64,000 bases of DNA from Treponema primitia ZAS-1 (GCF_000297095.1 NZ_AEEA01000057.1:17974-81973), one strand, 5' to 3'; counted from the stretch's first letter, positions 8,690-17,949 are shown. Translations and numbers: made by a program. The notes: generated from the sequence alone by a model not told the origin.

Positions 8690-8718
8690 AAAAAAAAGGG
8701 CCGTTCGGAACGGCCCTT
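8690..8718 (-). terminator. Strong hairpin terminator in the leader of the rimP-nusA-infB operon
   Basis: Ten-base perfect stem AAGGGCCGTT/AACGGCCCTT with a three-base loop, followed on the minus strand by eight T (plus-strand A 8690-8697). It is about 75 bases downstream of the rhaB stop, so it can end the sugar operon transcript. It also lies downstream of the predicted nusA-operon promoter (8746-8774) and upstream of rimP, so transcripts of that operon must pass it. Confidence 0.88.
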
Positions 8719-8745
8719 TTGCTAGAAATTCCGAATGTCCTAGAC

Positions 8746-8774
8746 ACTATATCTTTTACCGGAAATTTTGTCAA
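8746..8774 (-). promoter_or_regulatory. Sigma-70 type promoter of the rimP-nusA-infB operon
   Basis: Minus strand TTGACA (8769-8774), 17-base spacer, TATAGT (8746-8751). This is one of the best matches to consensus in the window. Predicted start near 8739 gives a ~77-base leader containing the terminator hairpin. Leader bases 8729-8735 (TTCGGAA) are exactly complementary to the apex of that hairpin (8704-8710), which could support an antiterminator fold. Confidence 0.75.
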
Positions 8775-8792
8775 GTGCGTATGCCATGGATG

Positions 8793-10301
8793 TTATTGAT
8801 TTTTCTCAACCTGCTCCAGCCATGCGGTCCGGTAGGCGAATATTTCCGGGATATCGGCTTTCGTGACTTCCTGATATTCAATCTCGAAATCCTTGGATAA
8901 CTCTGAAAGTCCCTGACCGGTCAGCGCCATCTTAGCGGTCATGGCGGCCCCAAAGGCGCTGGCTTCGGCTATATCGGTAAGAAATACGGCATTGTCCTTC
9001 AGGGCCGATGAGAGCAAAATATTGTAGGCTTCGTTTTTTCGGAATCCGCCTTCGGTAAAAACTTCTAAACCCGGTAACAGGCCAATCCGTTCAAATGCGG
9101 TAAGGGACTGCATCACCAGGGATATCCTCAGCAGGGCAAAACCTGTTTCGTAGTTTTTAAAACAAGCGGGAAACTTCGCTGGAAAATCGGCAAAGTGATA
9201 GGTCCTGCCATCCTCCACCACCCGGGGTTTGGATTGGGGAAACTGGCCGGTCCCGGCGGCCAGTTCGGGGGTGAGGAACGCCCTTTTCTCCCGCAGAACC
9301 GTAAGGTACAATTCTTTGTCATATGGGGGCAGGTCGTCCCGTTTATGGATATCCATCAATACTTTTGACCAGGTTTCAAATTCCTGGCCTCCCAGGAAGA
9401 TCGAGGTTTTTACCGGCTTTCCAAAGGCAGAAATATTAAAGAAAACTACCTTGCCCAATTCATCCGGGGAAAAACGATATTCCTTTACCGGATTCATGCT
9501 GACACACCAGGTTCCGGTGGAATTTAATAAAAAGCCGTCCTCCCCCCTTTTAGCAAAATGGGGAAGCAGGGAAGAATTGGAATCGTGGATGCCCATGGTT
9601 ACAACGACATCCCGGCTTAGACCGGTCTTTTGGGCAAAATCCTCAGTGATGGTTCCCAGTATGTCCCAGGAATTATTGAGCTTTGCGGGCAGTAAAGCGG
9701 AAAGTCCCAGTCCCTCCGCTACCGTAGAAAGACGGCGTTCCAGGGGATCCCAGAGGTAGCTGTGGCAGCCCATATAGGTATTTTCTGCGCCGATTTTCCC
9801 GGTAAACCGGTAACCCCAATACTGGGGATACATCAGCAAATGCACCGTATCCTTAAAGCCCCGGGGATACTTATTCTGCGCGAAAAAAATACCCTTCCCA
9901 GGATTGATCATAGCCTTAAGATAGGGCGTGCAGGTGCTGGCCTGAAGATCAACCGGGGAACCAAAACGTTCGTAGAATTGGCGATGAAAGTCCTCTCCCG
10001 GTTCGTGGGTATAGTAAATACAGGGGAGTGCGGGTTTGCCGTCCTTCCCCACACAGACAAAGGTTGCTCCATGGGTACTGACCGCAATAGCTTTTATGGC
10101 GTATTTTTTCGCAAAGTCCTTGAGTTGATCGACAAACCAATCTTCCATGGCTTCCAGGTCGTGAGTTTCAAGGCCGTCGATCATTTTTGGTGCAAAGTTC
10201 CGGTACCGGGTATCAAGCTGGACTAGGTTACTGTCATAGACGGCAACCTTTTTATTTGTCATTCCAATATCGATAACCGCGATATAATCCATCCCAGACA
10301 C
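8793..10301 (-). CDS. rhaB: FGGY-family sugar kinase, probable L-rhamnulokinase
   Basis: 502 residues, the usual FGGY size. The N-terminal phosphate-binding loop is IDIGMTNKKVAVYD, the catalytic-base region is TMGIHDSNSSLL (Asp near residue 250), and a C-terminal ATPase motif TEGGFRKNEAYN follows. Sequence alone does not fix the sugar. Position immediately after L-rhamnose isomerase and in an operon with a class II aldolase points to phosphorylation of L-rhamnulose at C1. Last gene of the operon, followed by the 8690-8718 terminator. A fuculose or xylulose-like substrate is the main alternative. Confidence 0.8.
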   Translation of the reverse strand: MSGMDYIAVIDIGMTNKKVAVYDSNLVQLDTRYRNFAPKMIDGLETHDLEAMEDWFVDQLKDFAKKYAIKAIAVSTHGATFVCVGKDGKPALPCIYYTHEPGEDFHRQFYERFGSPVDLQASTCTPYLKAMINPGKGIFFAQNKYPRGFKDTVHLLMYPQYWGYRFTGKIGAENTYMGCHSYLWDPLERRLSTVAEGLGLSALLPAKLNNSWDILGTITEDFAQKTGLSRDVVVTMGIHDSNSSLLPHFAKRGEDGFLLNSTGTWCVSMNPVKEYRFSPDELGKVVFFNISAFGKPVKTSIFLGGQEFETWSKVLMDIHKRDDLPPYDKELYLTVLREKRAFLTPELAAGTGQFPQSKPRVVEDGRTYHFADFPAKFPACFKNYETGFALLRISLVMQSLTAFERIGLLPGLEVFTEGGFRKNEAYNILLSSALKDNAVFLTDIAEASAFGAAMTAKMALTGQGLSELSKDFEIEYQEVTKADIPEIFAYRTAWLEQVEKNQ

Positions 10302-10305
10302 CTCT

Positions 10306-11544
10306 CTACCGCAATTTTAACACATCATTTTCATATTTTTCTACTGCCCCATACCAATCGCTGCCCGCAATATGCTGGCGCAGGAGGTATTCGTCCCACA
10401 CGACGCCAAAGGGCAGGGTTTTTACTTCTTCCTGACAGACAAGCAGTTTAGAAAAATTACCCGTATCCTGAAGCTTCTTCAGATCCCCATAAGGCTGGAG
10501 CAGGGCGTTTAACAGGGCCTTCTGCATATTCCGCGCCCCGGTAACCCAGGCGGCAATACGGTTGATGCTGGCGTCAAAGTAATCAAGGCCGATGAGCACC
10601 CTATCCTCAGCATTGTTACGGATAATTTCCTTGGCAATTTCTTTAATTTCGTCCTCAAACAAAACAACGTGATCCGAATCCCATCGTACCGGACGGGTAA
10701 CATGGAGGGCTATCTTGTCGAAGAATAACAAAAGTGAGGGGATTTTATCGGACACCAATTCTGTGGGGTGATAGTGGCCATTGTCAAGGAGCACGTTAAT
10801 ACCGGCCTTCGCCGCATAACCCAGATAAAAATCCGCCGAACCCACGGTATAGCTCTCGAGCCCGATGCCGAAAACCTTGCTTTCCACCACGTCAACAATA
10901 TGGTTCTTGTCATAGTGAACGGAAAATATTTCGTCCAGAGATTCTTTGAGCCGCTGCCGGGGACCAAACCGGTCCGCGGGAACATCCTTTAAGCCGTCGG
11001 GAATCCAGATATCGTGCAGGCTGGGGCTTCCCTGCTTTTCGCCAATGTACGCCGCAATTTTTCTGCAGGCCTTTACATGCCGGATCCAGAAGTCGCGTAT
11101 GTTTTTATCCGGAGATGAAAGGGTAAGCCCGCTTGCGGCCATGGGGTGGGAAAACAGGGTGGGGTTAAAATCTATCCCGATATTCCGCGTCTTTGCCCAA
11201 GCGAGCCAGGGATCAAAATGCCGGCATTCCGGCTGGTCCCGTTTAATGGGGCTGCCATCATCGCTTATGGCATATATCGCATGGAGGTTAAGCCGTTTTT
11301 TGCCGGGGATAAGGGAAAAGACAAAATCCAAATCCCTCATAAGCTCGTCCTTGTTCCGGGCCTTGCCGGGGTAATTACCGGTAACCTGAATGCCTCCGGT
11401 TAAGGCGGCGCCGGTATTTTCAAAACCCGTGACATCGTCCCCTTGCCAACAATGCAGGGAGACACTGATTTCGGCGCATTTTTTTATCGCCGCGTCGGTG
11501 TCAATTCCCCATTTCTTATACTGTTCCTGTGCTTTCGTATACAT
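10306..11544 (-). CDS. rhaA: L-rhamnose isomerase
   Basis: Converts L-rhamnose to L-rhamnulose. It aligns by eye along its whole length with the E. coli RhaA sequence I remember: VSLHCWQGDDVTGFEN, TGGIQVTGNYPGKARN, PGKKRLNLHAIY, VESKVFGIGLESYTVGS, RPVRWDSDHVVL and LDYFDASINRIAAWV, which together carry the metal-binding and catalytic residues. The frame opens at 11556, but the second ATG at 11544 has GGGGG placed as a ribosome-binding site and the first ATG overlaps that site, so 11544 is preferred (412 residues). It sits 4 bases before the kinase. Confidence 0.95.
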   Translation of the reverse strand: MYTKAQEQYKKWGIDTDAAIKKCAEISVSLHCWQGDDVTGFENTGAALTGGIQVTGNYPGKARNKDELMRDLDFVFSLIPGKKRLNLHAIYAISDDGSPIKRDQPECRHFDPWLAWAKTRNIGIDFNPTLFSHPMAASGLTLSSPDKNIRDFWIRHVKACRKIAAYIGEKQGSPSLHDIWIPDGLKDVPADRFGPRQRLKESLDEIFSVHYDKNHIVDVVESKVFGIGLESYTVGSADFYLGYAAKAGINVLLDNGHYHPTELVSDKIPSLLLFFDKIALHVTRPVRWDSDHVVLFEDEIKEIAKEIIRNNAEDRVLIGLDYFDASINRIAAWVTGARNMQKALLNALLQPYGDLKKLQDTGNFSKLLVCQEEVKTLPFGVVWDEYLLRQHIAGSDWYGAVEKYENDVLKLR

Positions 11545-11631
11545 ATATGCCCCCATTATTTTTCGTTAATACATACGGCTTTTTAAAAAAACCGGGATTG
11601 CGCCTTCGGATTGGAAAAAATTTCTCTACTC

Positions 11632-12909
11632 CTAAATATCCGGAGCCTGGGCTAAAAGGTAATCCTCCGCTTCCTTGTTCCACAGGTTCTTATGGCGCAC
11701 GCAGATTTCTCCCAAGGTCTTGTAGAAGGGATCGGCTTTGCCCTTTTCCGCAAAATCGGCAATGGCGACAAGCTCCAGTTTCTTGCCGGTGTAGATAAGC
11801 TTTTTGCCTCCGGGGATCTTGTCCAGGTCGATGGTGGTTTGGGCTACCGCGTTAAGTCCCCCGACATGGGTTACCATAAAGACCGGGTTCAATTCTCCCT
11901 TTGCCATCATGGCCAGGGATTCCCGCATGTCATCGGTATTGCCGCCGGAGGTCCCTACGATATGATGGGATTCATAGTGGACATTGTAGAAGTTAAAATT
12001 CCCCGAAAAGGCGGGATCTATGGGGCCCGCAAAGAAATTTAGGCAGCCGTCACGGCCAAGCAGTGTATCCCCCATTTCAAGAACCGGTTTGACCGGCGCA
12101 AATACAAACACATCATCGTAAAGCTTCCCCTTGTTGATCTCCTTAAGATGGGCCACCGGGTCTTGGATATTCTTTGTATTTACATAGGAAAGCTGTACAC
12201 CGTATTTTTCCGCTTCGGCGGGGGGCAAAAGCTGGGAAGCCCGGGCGAGCCGCGCATCATCAATATCGGTTACCACCAGCCGTGACGGCCGGCGGGGATT
12301 GTGGATGGCATAATCAATGGCGCCCAAACCCATAGGCCCAACTCCCGCCAAGAGGATAAGCGATCCCCCTTCAACGATGCCCATCTCGTGGACATAGGAA
12401 CCGTTCTGGGTATGGTATTGGGCATGGAAGGCGCCGACAATACAGGATACGGGTTCCGCCAGGGACCCCATGAAAAAGTTATCCACCTGGTAATCCAGGA
12501 GACAGTTCATCTCCATCACCTCTGCGGGAATAACGATATAGGTAGCGTCCCCGCCGATATACTGATAGGAATAGCCCGGCGCCCAGAGGGTTTCCTTGCC
12601 GTTTTCATCGGGGTAATTAAGGGCCGGTTGGATGGCGAACTTGGATCCGGCCTTAAATTTTCCGCCTAATTTTGCCCCAACCTTTTCAATAACCCCGCAA
12701 AATTCATGACCGATAATAGTCGGAGTTTTGGATAAATCGGAACGTATCCGTTTATGTTTATCTCCCTGCATGGCCAGTTTATGGCTGGACATACAGATAG
12801 AATCCGAAATCACCCGGGCCAGTATTTCATCATCCTTAATTTCAGGAAGATCAAATTCCTCAAGCCTGAGATCATTAACACCGTAAATACGAACAGCTTT
12901 TGTCTTCAT
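11632..12909 (-). CDS. Zinc-type MDR dehydrogenase, L-sorbose-1-phosphate reductase (SorE)-like
   Basis: 425 residues. Medium-chain dehydrogenase with the N-terminal catalytic domain (SDSICMSSHK, IIGHEFCGVIEKVG) and a Rossmann motif GVGPMGLGAIDYAIH. Segments such as RIYGVNDLRLEEFDLPEIKDD, CLNFFAGPIDP and VGTSGGNTDDMRESLA resemble the SorE subfamily that interconverts ketose-1-phosphate and hexitol-6-phosphate. In this cluster it could act on a C6 or deoxy-C6 phosphate or on an aldolase product such as lactaldehyde. Substrate not determined. Lies between the SDR and rhaA. Confidence 0.75.
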   Translation of the reverse strand: MKTKAVRIYGVNDLRLEEFDLPEIKDDEILARVISDSICMSSHKLAMQGDKHKRIRSDLSKTPTIIGHEFCGVIEKVGAKLGGKFKAGSKFAIQPALNYPDENGKETLWAPGYSYQYIGGDATYIVIPAEVMEMNCLLDYQVDNFFMGSLAEPVSCIVGAFHAQYHTQNGSYVHEMGIVEGGSLILLAGVGPMGLGAIDYAIHNPRRPSRLVVTDIDDARLARASQLLPPAEAEKYGVQLSYVNTKNIQDPVAHLKEINKGKLYDDVFVFAPVKPVLEMGDTLLGRDGCLNFFAGPIDPAFSGNFNFYNVHYESHHIVGTSGGNTDDMRESLAMMAKGELNPVFMVTHVGGLNAVAQTTIDLDKIPGGKKLIYTGKKLELVAIADFAEKGKADPFYKTLGEICVRHKNLWNKEAEDYLLAQAPDI

Positions 12910-12936
12910 AATTTCTCCTCTATCATTATAAAAATC

Positions 12937-14184
12937 TTAATGCAACATAACTTGACCGCCGGTAACCGGAACGGCCTGACCGGTCTCATATTCCTGTTCA
13001 ACAATATAATAGATAGCCCGCATCACATCCGCTCCGGTGCAGCCCCGCCCCATGGGAACCTTGCTCTCGTAAGAGGCCCGTACATCCGCCACGGTCTTAG
13101 CCCCGGGAACTTTACCGGCCTTAAGGTATTGTACAAAAAGCCCCTTTTCCGGATCCGCCCACAGGGGGCCGTCTAAAAAGTTGCCCGGACAAATGGCGTT
13201 AACCTTAATGCCGTAGGCCACCAATTCCAGGGCAAAACTCTCCACCAATCCTATGGCGCCGAATTTGCCCCCCGCATAGGCGCCGTTTTTGTTGGAACCC
13301 TCCAGGCCGGATTTGGAATTTATCTGGATGATATCGGTTTTCCATCCCGGGGCGGCGAGGTTTTGCCGTCTCAGCAGCCTGCCGCAGTGTTTTGCCATGA
13401 GAAAAAATCCGGAGTAGTTGATATCCGTTACAAACTTAAAGGCAGCCAGATCCTGCTCCAGGACACTTCCCGCCTTAACTACCCCGGCGTTACTCACGCA
13501 GAGATCCAGACCCCCCGCGGTTTTCGCAATGGCCTTAAAGAGTGTCTCCACCGAAGCTTCGTCAGCAACATTGACCGGAACCGCCACGGCGGCGATCCGC
13601 TTCTCCGCAGCATTAAGGGTTTCCGCCAGTTTTTCTGCACCCGCTTGGTTCAGGTCGGCGATAAACACCAAGGCTCCCGAAGCGGCCAATCCACGGACTA
13701 TCTCTTCCCCAAAGCCCTGGGCGCCGCCGGTTACTAACACTATTTTGTTTTTTACCACATCTGAACGACCCGAGGCAGAAGCGCCGGCTGCCGCTATGCC
13801 CGAACCGCTTGTACCTTTTGATTGCAATTCCAGGGGCGATCCGTCCCCGTTCTCGCTCCTCTTCCTGGCGGAAGCAAGATCCCGATCAATCCAATAAACC
13901 ACCTCTTCATTGGACGGCGTCTTTACCCTGATACAGGAAGGCTGTGTTTTTACGTTTCCTTTTTGCACTACCCAGGCGGAATATGCTTCTTTAAGGGCCT
14001 TAAGTGCCAGCGCTTCGTCAAGACCATCCGTTGTCCCGGCGGCGCTGAGGTCGGCAGAGACTATCCGATCCGGATCTTTACAAGGAACACCGGCGGATGG
14101 TACAACAACCCTGCTCTCTCCCGAGGCGTTGATCCAAATCCCCCGGATAAGGGGCGCTAAAATAAGATGACCATCAAAACTCAT
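12937..14184 (-). CDS. Short-chain dehydrogenase with ~140-residue N-terminal extension
   Basis: 415 residues. The C-terminal ~270 residues are a classical SDR: cofactor motif TGGAQGFGEEIV, CVSNAGVV, INSKSG serine and YAGGK (YxxxK). The first ~140 residues are not SDR-like and end in a low-complexity Ser/Gly/Ala linker. The SDR half resembles the dehydrogenase half of bifunctional rhamnulose-1-phosphate aldolase/lactaldehyde dehydrogenase proteins. The extension may correspond to the inter-domain part of such a protein. Sorbitol-6-phosphate 2-dehydrogenase is the alternative. Its start overlaps the PHP gene stop by 4 bases. Confidence 0.75.
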   Translation of the reverse strand: MSFDGHLILAPLIRGIWINASGESRVVVPSAGVPCKDPDRIVSADLSAAGTTDGLDEALALKALKEAYSAWVVQKGNVKTQPSCIRVKTPSNEEVVYWIDRDLASARKRSENGDGSPLELQSKGTSGSGIAAAGASASGRSDVVKNKIVLVTGGAQGFGEEIVRGLAASGALVFIADLNQAGAEKLAETLNAAEKRIAAVAVPVNVADEASVETLFKAIAKTAGGLDLCVSNAGVVKAGSVLEQDLAAFKFVTDINYSGFFLMAKHCGRLLRRQNLAAPGWKTDIIQINSKSGLEGSNKNGAYAGGKFGAIGLVESFALELVAYGIKVNAICPGNFLDGPLWADPEKGLFVQYLKAGKVPGAKTVADVRASYESKVPMGRGCTGADVMRAIYYIVEQEYETGQAVPVTGGQVMLH

Positions 14185-15554
14185 ATCTGATACCTTCCTT
14201 CCTGCAATTTCTTAATTATTCCCGGAACCGACCCGCCGGGGTTTTTAGGATCCAGTTCTTTTCCCGCAGAGGCATACATGGCAAGCCGCTTTTGCAGAGA
14301 AAGACCTCTCAGGGGATTATCCGGAGAGAAAAGTCCAAAGGCGGGATCCGCCGACCCCAGCCGTTCATGGGCGATGAGAGCCCAGGTGGTGTTCAGGAGA
14401 TGGCGAAATTCATCCTGCAATACCTCGGGACAGTTAAAGGACTGCCGGGAACTATTGATATCCACGCCGGAAATTTCCATAAACCCCCGTTCCGCGCAGA
14501 GACGCTGCACACGGCGGCGTTGTTCCGGGGTATTCCGGGGAGGCATGTAGGTAACAGCCCGGTATCCAAGCCGGGAAAGTTCGTCGAACAGTTCTTCTAT
14601 GTAATCATCCTCAAATTTTTCCGCTTTTTTATCCCCCGTGGGAGATTCACCAATATCCCCCAGATAGGCGTAGGCCGGTATTGCCCGGATAGAATCCGCA
14701 AAGGCCGTAACGGCTTTAGCGCAGATACATTCGTTATCATCGGGCTGGATAAATATACGGCTTAGGAAACCGGACTTGAGGATACCCAGCAGATCGTAGA
14801 GATAGTGCGGGTTAGCCGGATCCGAAAGGGCCTTCCCCAATTTTTCCGGAGGATTAATGCCGAAGTGAAGGGCGAGTTTTTCATTGATCACCGGGCCCTT
14901 CCCGTATTTTTCGATGAGCTTTTCCGCAAGGGCCGTCAAAAGATGCCGTTCGGTCAGCCCGCCGCCCTGGTTATACATTGATTTATCGATCACATCCCGC
15001 TGAAAATCAATTTCCCCCAGCCCCGCCTCATGGAGAATACCATTGGCGGATTCGGTCATTTTTCTGGTCCGCAGGAGCCGTTCCTTCCGAATGGGGTCCA
15101 GAAAACCCCTGACCTTAGGAATTGCCGGGGCGGGTACCCCCTGGACGGTCATATACGCCACCCCTGCGGAATCCGGGTTATTCAACTTCCGATCCGCAAA
15201 GGGCCCCGGCTTCCCGTCTGCCCCGGTTTTAAAACTAACCCGGACCTCAAAACCGGTACAGCCCCCAATGCCGAGTATCCCGCAGGCGGCGATCATCTCC
15301 TCCGCAGCGCCGATGGAATCGTGATCCACCGATCCCGCAGCTGCAAGCCCGGCTTCCCGGGATTTGAGCGCGGCCATACTGGGGGTATAGGGACTAAAAC
15401 TGTAGATCGTGTGGATGTGGTTGTTAACCTCCCCGCTTTTAATTTCCGGAGAAGACGGTTTTTCAGGGCATTGTTTTTCCAGTTCCTTAAGCGCATTGAG
15501 CCTTTCCCGGGGATCAGAACGGGGATCGTTAATTACACCACGGTAATCTATCAT
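14181..15554 (-). CDS. PHP-domain metal-dependent phosphoesterase in the sugar operon
   Basis: 457 residues. The PHP metal-site motifs are NNHIHTIYSFSPYTPS (HxH) near the N-terminus, GSVDHDSIGAAEEM, and a downstream YAYLGDIGE segment. PHP proteins hydrolyse phosphoester bonds; this one is larger than the histidinol-phosphatase type. It sits between the class II aldolase (4-base overlap) and the SDR (4-base overlap), so it is translated with them and probably acts on a phosphorylated intermediate of the pathway. No specific substrate can be read from the sequence. Confidence 0.75.
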   Translation of the reverse strand: MIDYRGVINDPRSDPRERLNALKELEKQCPEKPSSPEIKSGEVNNHIHTIYSFSPYTPSMAALKSREAGLAAAGSVDHDSIGAAEEMIAACGILGIGGCTGFEVRVSFKTGADGKPGPFADRKLNNPDSAGVAYMTVQGVPAPAIPKVRGFLDPIRKERLLRTRKMTESANGILHEAGLGEIDFQRDVIDKSMYNQGGGLTERHLLTALAEKLIEKYGKGPVINEKLALHFGINPPEKLGKALSDPANPHYLYDLLGILKSGFLSRIFIQPDDNECICAKAVTAFADSIRAIPAYAYLGDIGESPTGDKKAEKFEDDYIEELFDELSRLGYRAVTYMPPRNTPEQRRRVQRLCAERGFMEISGVDINSSRQSFNCPEVLQDEFRHLLNTTWALIAHERLGSADPAFGLFSPDNPLRGLSLQKRLAMYASAGKELDPKNPGGSVPGIIKKLQEGRYQI

Positions 15555-16681
15555 GTTTTTTCCACCGCCTGGGAACGGAACCGTTCCACTTCCCAGTTAT
15601 TGATAAAGTCTATCTTGTCCTTTGTCATGAAACGTCCGCCGCCGAAACTCTCCGAGTAGGCCGCGACTTTGGCGGTATCGGTAAAGAGTTCAAGCGCGAG
15701 GGATGCTGTTTTTTCCGAAGTCCCTATGCCAAAAATCCCCCTGCCCTGGACTGCGGCGATCTTTGGAGGCCGCCCGATCTTATCAAGGTGGTGATTCCAC
15801 GCATTCCGAATCTGATCCGCCAAGGGGCTGTTGTCAGTAATTGTTATAAAGAGAGGATCACTGCCGGAGTAAACAATATGATCCGGGGTAAAGGCTGAGG
15901 AGACGGGAGAAAAAGCAGAACTATCCCCGGTAAGACCGGCGAATTCAGTATTCCTTTCAAAGATAACCCGGTAATGAGGACCGGCGAAACCGGCTAAGAG
16001 GCGCGCAATTTCTTCTGAATCACGGTACACGCCGGTCTTATCGGAAAAATCCGGCTTTCGTTTTATTTTTTTATCCAGGGTATCTATGAGCTTGGTATAA
16101 ATTGTTTTTATACCGTCGGTGGAATCGGAACCGACAAACACTCCGTGGTTTTGAAGAAAAATAATATCCGCCGGTTTTCCTTTGCGTTCACGATAGGCAT
16201 CCAGGGCTTTCTTTACCGCCAGCGCAAGAATATAGCCCGGATTGGTAATAGGTATCCAGAGATGATCCTCACCAAAAACATCCTTTGCCGCTTTTTCACC
16301 GTCCTGTGAACAGGTAAGGCCGTTTACCAATGTCGGATGGGTATGTATCACAAAGGCAAAGGGCAGTATATCGTGGAGCATTGTTTCAACACTGGGCCGC
16401 TTATGTTCTTCCCCCTGCTTTTTCGCGGCCATCATATCCGCCAGCACCGCCGCTTCCCGCGCATCCTCATCCAGGGGATACTGTTTTTCCCAGATGCGGG
16501 CCAATTTTTCCCGATCCATTTTAACAAAACCTTCGGCATGTATGTCCCCAAGATTTGTCCCGGAACCTTTTACAAACAGGGTTGATCCCTCTTTTAGAGA
16601 AGTATTCCCCCCCCCTGCAATTACATATTCCGGATTTGATCCGTAGTATCTGGATATATCAATAAGCGCCTGTAAACTCAT
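15551..16681 (-). CDS. Class II aldolase, probable rhamnulose-1-phosphate aldolase half of a split RhaD/dehydrogenase
   Basis: 376 residues from the ATG at 16681 (MSLQALIDISRYYG). The frame can be extended to a TTG at 16729, but GGGAGG lies between the two. Class II aldolase/adducin fold: AGGGNTSLK substrate loop, zinc-binding HTHPTLVNGL and QNHGVFVG. The C-terminal ESFGGGRFMTKDKIDFINNWEVE resembles the junction region of bifunctional aldolase/SDR proteins. It would cleave rhamnulose-1-phosphate to DHAP and L-lactaldehyde. First gene of the operon. Confidence 0.78.
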   Translation of the reverse strand: MSLQALIDISRYYGSNPEYVIAGGGNTSLKEGSTLFVKGSGTNLGDIHAEGFVKMDREKLARIWEKQYPLDEDAREAAVLADMMAAKKQGEEHKRPSVETMLHDILPFAFVIHTHPTLVNGLTCSQDGEKAAKDVFGEDHLWIPITNPGYILALAVKKALDAYRERKGKPADIIFLQNHGVFVGSDSTDGIKTIYTKLIDTLDKKIKRKPDFSDKTGVYRDSEEIARLLAGFAGPHYRVIFERNTEFAGLTGDSSAFSPVSSAFTPDHIVYSGSDPLFITITDNSPLADQIRNAWNHHLDKIGRPPKIAAVQGRGIFGIGTSEKTASLALELFTDTAKVAAYSESFGGGRFMTKDKIDFINNWEVERFRSQAVEKT

Positions 16682-16749
16682 GGTGATAATTATATACCTC
16701 CCTTCTCTACTCTGTATATGGAAAAACAAAGAAAATACATGGACAAAAC

Positions 16750-17730
16750 TTATATTGCCAGGAACTCTTTCAGTTCCCGACGTATCTCCCCCACCGGGTC
16801 ACCGGCAGCGACAATCCATTTAACCTGGGGAATTGATGCAAAAAAGGTGATCTGCCGTTTGGCATAGCGGCGGCTGTTCCGGGCTACCAGGGTTTGGACG
16901 CCCTCCGGATCCACGGAAATGCGCCACCGGGACTTTGGTCCGCCACCGGGGCTTTCTTCCACAAAGAATTCCTGGTAACCGATGGCCTTCATGCCCGGGT
17001 CGCCGGGACCGTAGCCCGCTGCGTGGAGGCGCGCCACTTCTTCCGGCAGACCCCGGCGAAACATGATGGCGCAGCGCTCGTTGATGCGGCGGTACACATC
17101 CTCCCGGCTCCGCTCAATACCAAGGATGAGGAAACGGTATTGGGCGCGGCTTTCGGGGGCAGCCCCTATGGGGGGATAGGAACTGAGGGGGCGGCCGGAA
17201 CTGCGGAAGACTTCCAGGGCCCGCTGGAGACGGTAGCTGTCGTTGGGATGGATGCGGGCGGCGCTTACGGGATCACAGGCGGCAAGTTCCGCCATCAGGG
17301 CTTGGGCGCCCAGGCTCTGGAACTCCGCTTGCAGGGTTTCCCGGATGAGTGGGTCCGAGGGGGGCGTTTCGGGGAGGCCCAGGACAAAGTTACGGAGGTA
17401 GAACCCGGTCCCGCCGGAAACCACCGGCAGCTTTCCCCGGCGGGCTATGTCTTCGCAGGCCTCGTCCGCCAGGCGGACAAAATCACCGGCGTTGAACTGC
17501 TCATTGGGGCTGCGAATATCGATAAGATGATGGGGCAGCCGGGCAAGAAGATCCGCCTGAGGTTTTGCGGTACCAATGTCCATGCCACGGTAGACCTGCA
17601 TGGAATCGGCGGAAACAATCTCCGCCTGGCCGAACGCATTAGGCCCGGAAAAAAGAGTTTCGAGGATCCCGGTTTTACCCGATGCGGTGGGGCCGAAGAG
17701 GAGCAGTACCGGTATCTTCGCCGCCGGCAT
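16750..17730 (-). CDS. miaA: tRNA dimethylallyltransferase
   Basis: 326 residues. Adds the isopentenyl group to N6 of A37 in tRNAs reading U-initial codons. Motifs: P-loop GPTASGKT, SADSMQVYRGMDIGTAKP, then the tRNA-binding insertion and C-terminal helices (GMKAIGYQEF, RNSRRYAKRQITFF). Length is normal. Begins 6 bases after the omega-like gene. No terminator is obvious between it and the sugar operon 70 bases downstream. Confidence 0.96.
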   Translation of the reverse strand: MPAAKIPVLLLFGPTASGKTGILETLFSGPNAFGQAEIVSADSMQVYRGMDIGTAKPQADLLARLPHHLIDIRSPNEQFNAGDFVRLADEACEDIARRGKLPVVSGGTGFYLRNFVLGLPETPPSDPLIRETLQAEFQSLGAQALMAELAACDPVSAARIHPNDSYRLQRALEVFRSSGRPLSSYPPIGAAPESRAQYRFLILGIERSREDVYRRINERCAIMFRRGLPEEVARLHAAGYGPGDPGMKAIGYQEFFVEESPGGGPKSRWRISVDPEGVQTLVARNSRRYAKRQITFFASIPQVKWIVAAGDPVGEIRRELKEFLAI

Positions 17731-17736
17731 GGAGAT

Positions 17737-17928
17737 TTAGTCTTCCAGATGGAATTCGATCTGCTCAGTGAAGACCTGACGGGCAGCCAGGGACACCACC
17801 TTGCCATCGTTATCCTCAATATCCGGATCCTTCAGCATGGAGAGCTGATAGGAACGCCGGGAGGCGGCGGAGGTGATTTCGTACATATTGCCATCGTATT
17901 CGATAAGTTCTTCAAGGGGGAATATCAT
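17737..17928 (-). CDS. rpoZ: Probable RNA polymerase omega subunit (short)
   Basis: 63 residues. The central EITSAASRRSYQLSM resembles the RxxLVxxAAxRARQL helix of omega, and NDGKVVSLAARQVF resembles its conserved turn plus helix. It is much shorter than E. coli omega (91), lacking the C-terminal tail. Omega assists assembly of the beta' subunit. Assignment rests on this short match, so it is tentative. It lies directly upstream of miaA. Confidence 0.6.
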   Translation of the reverse strand: MIFPLEELIEYDGNMYEITSAASRRSYQLSMLKDPDIEDNDGKVVSLAARQVFTEQIEFHLED

Positions 17929-17949
17929 AATTATTTATTATATATTGTT

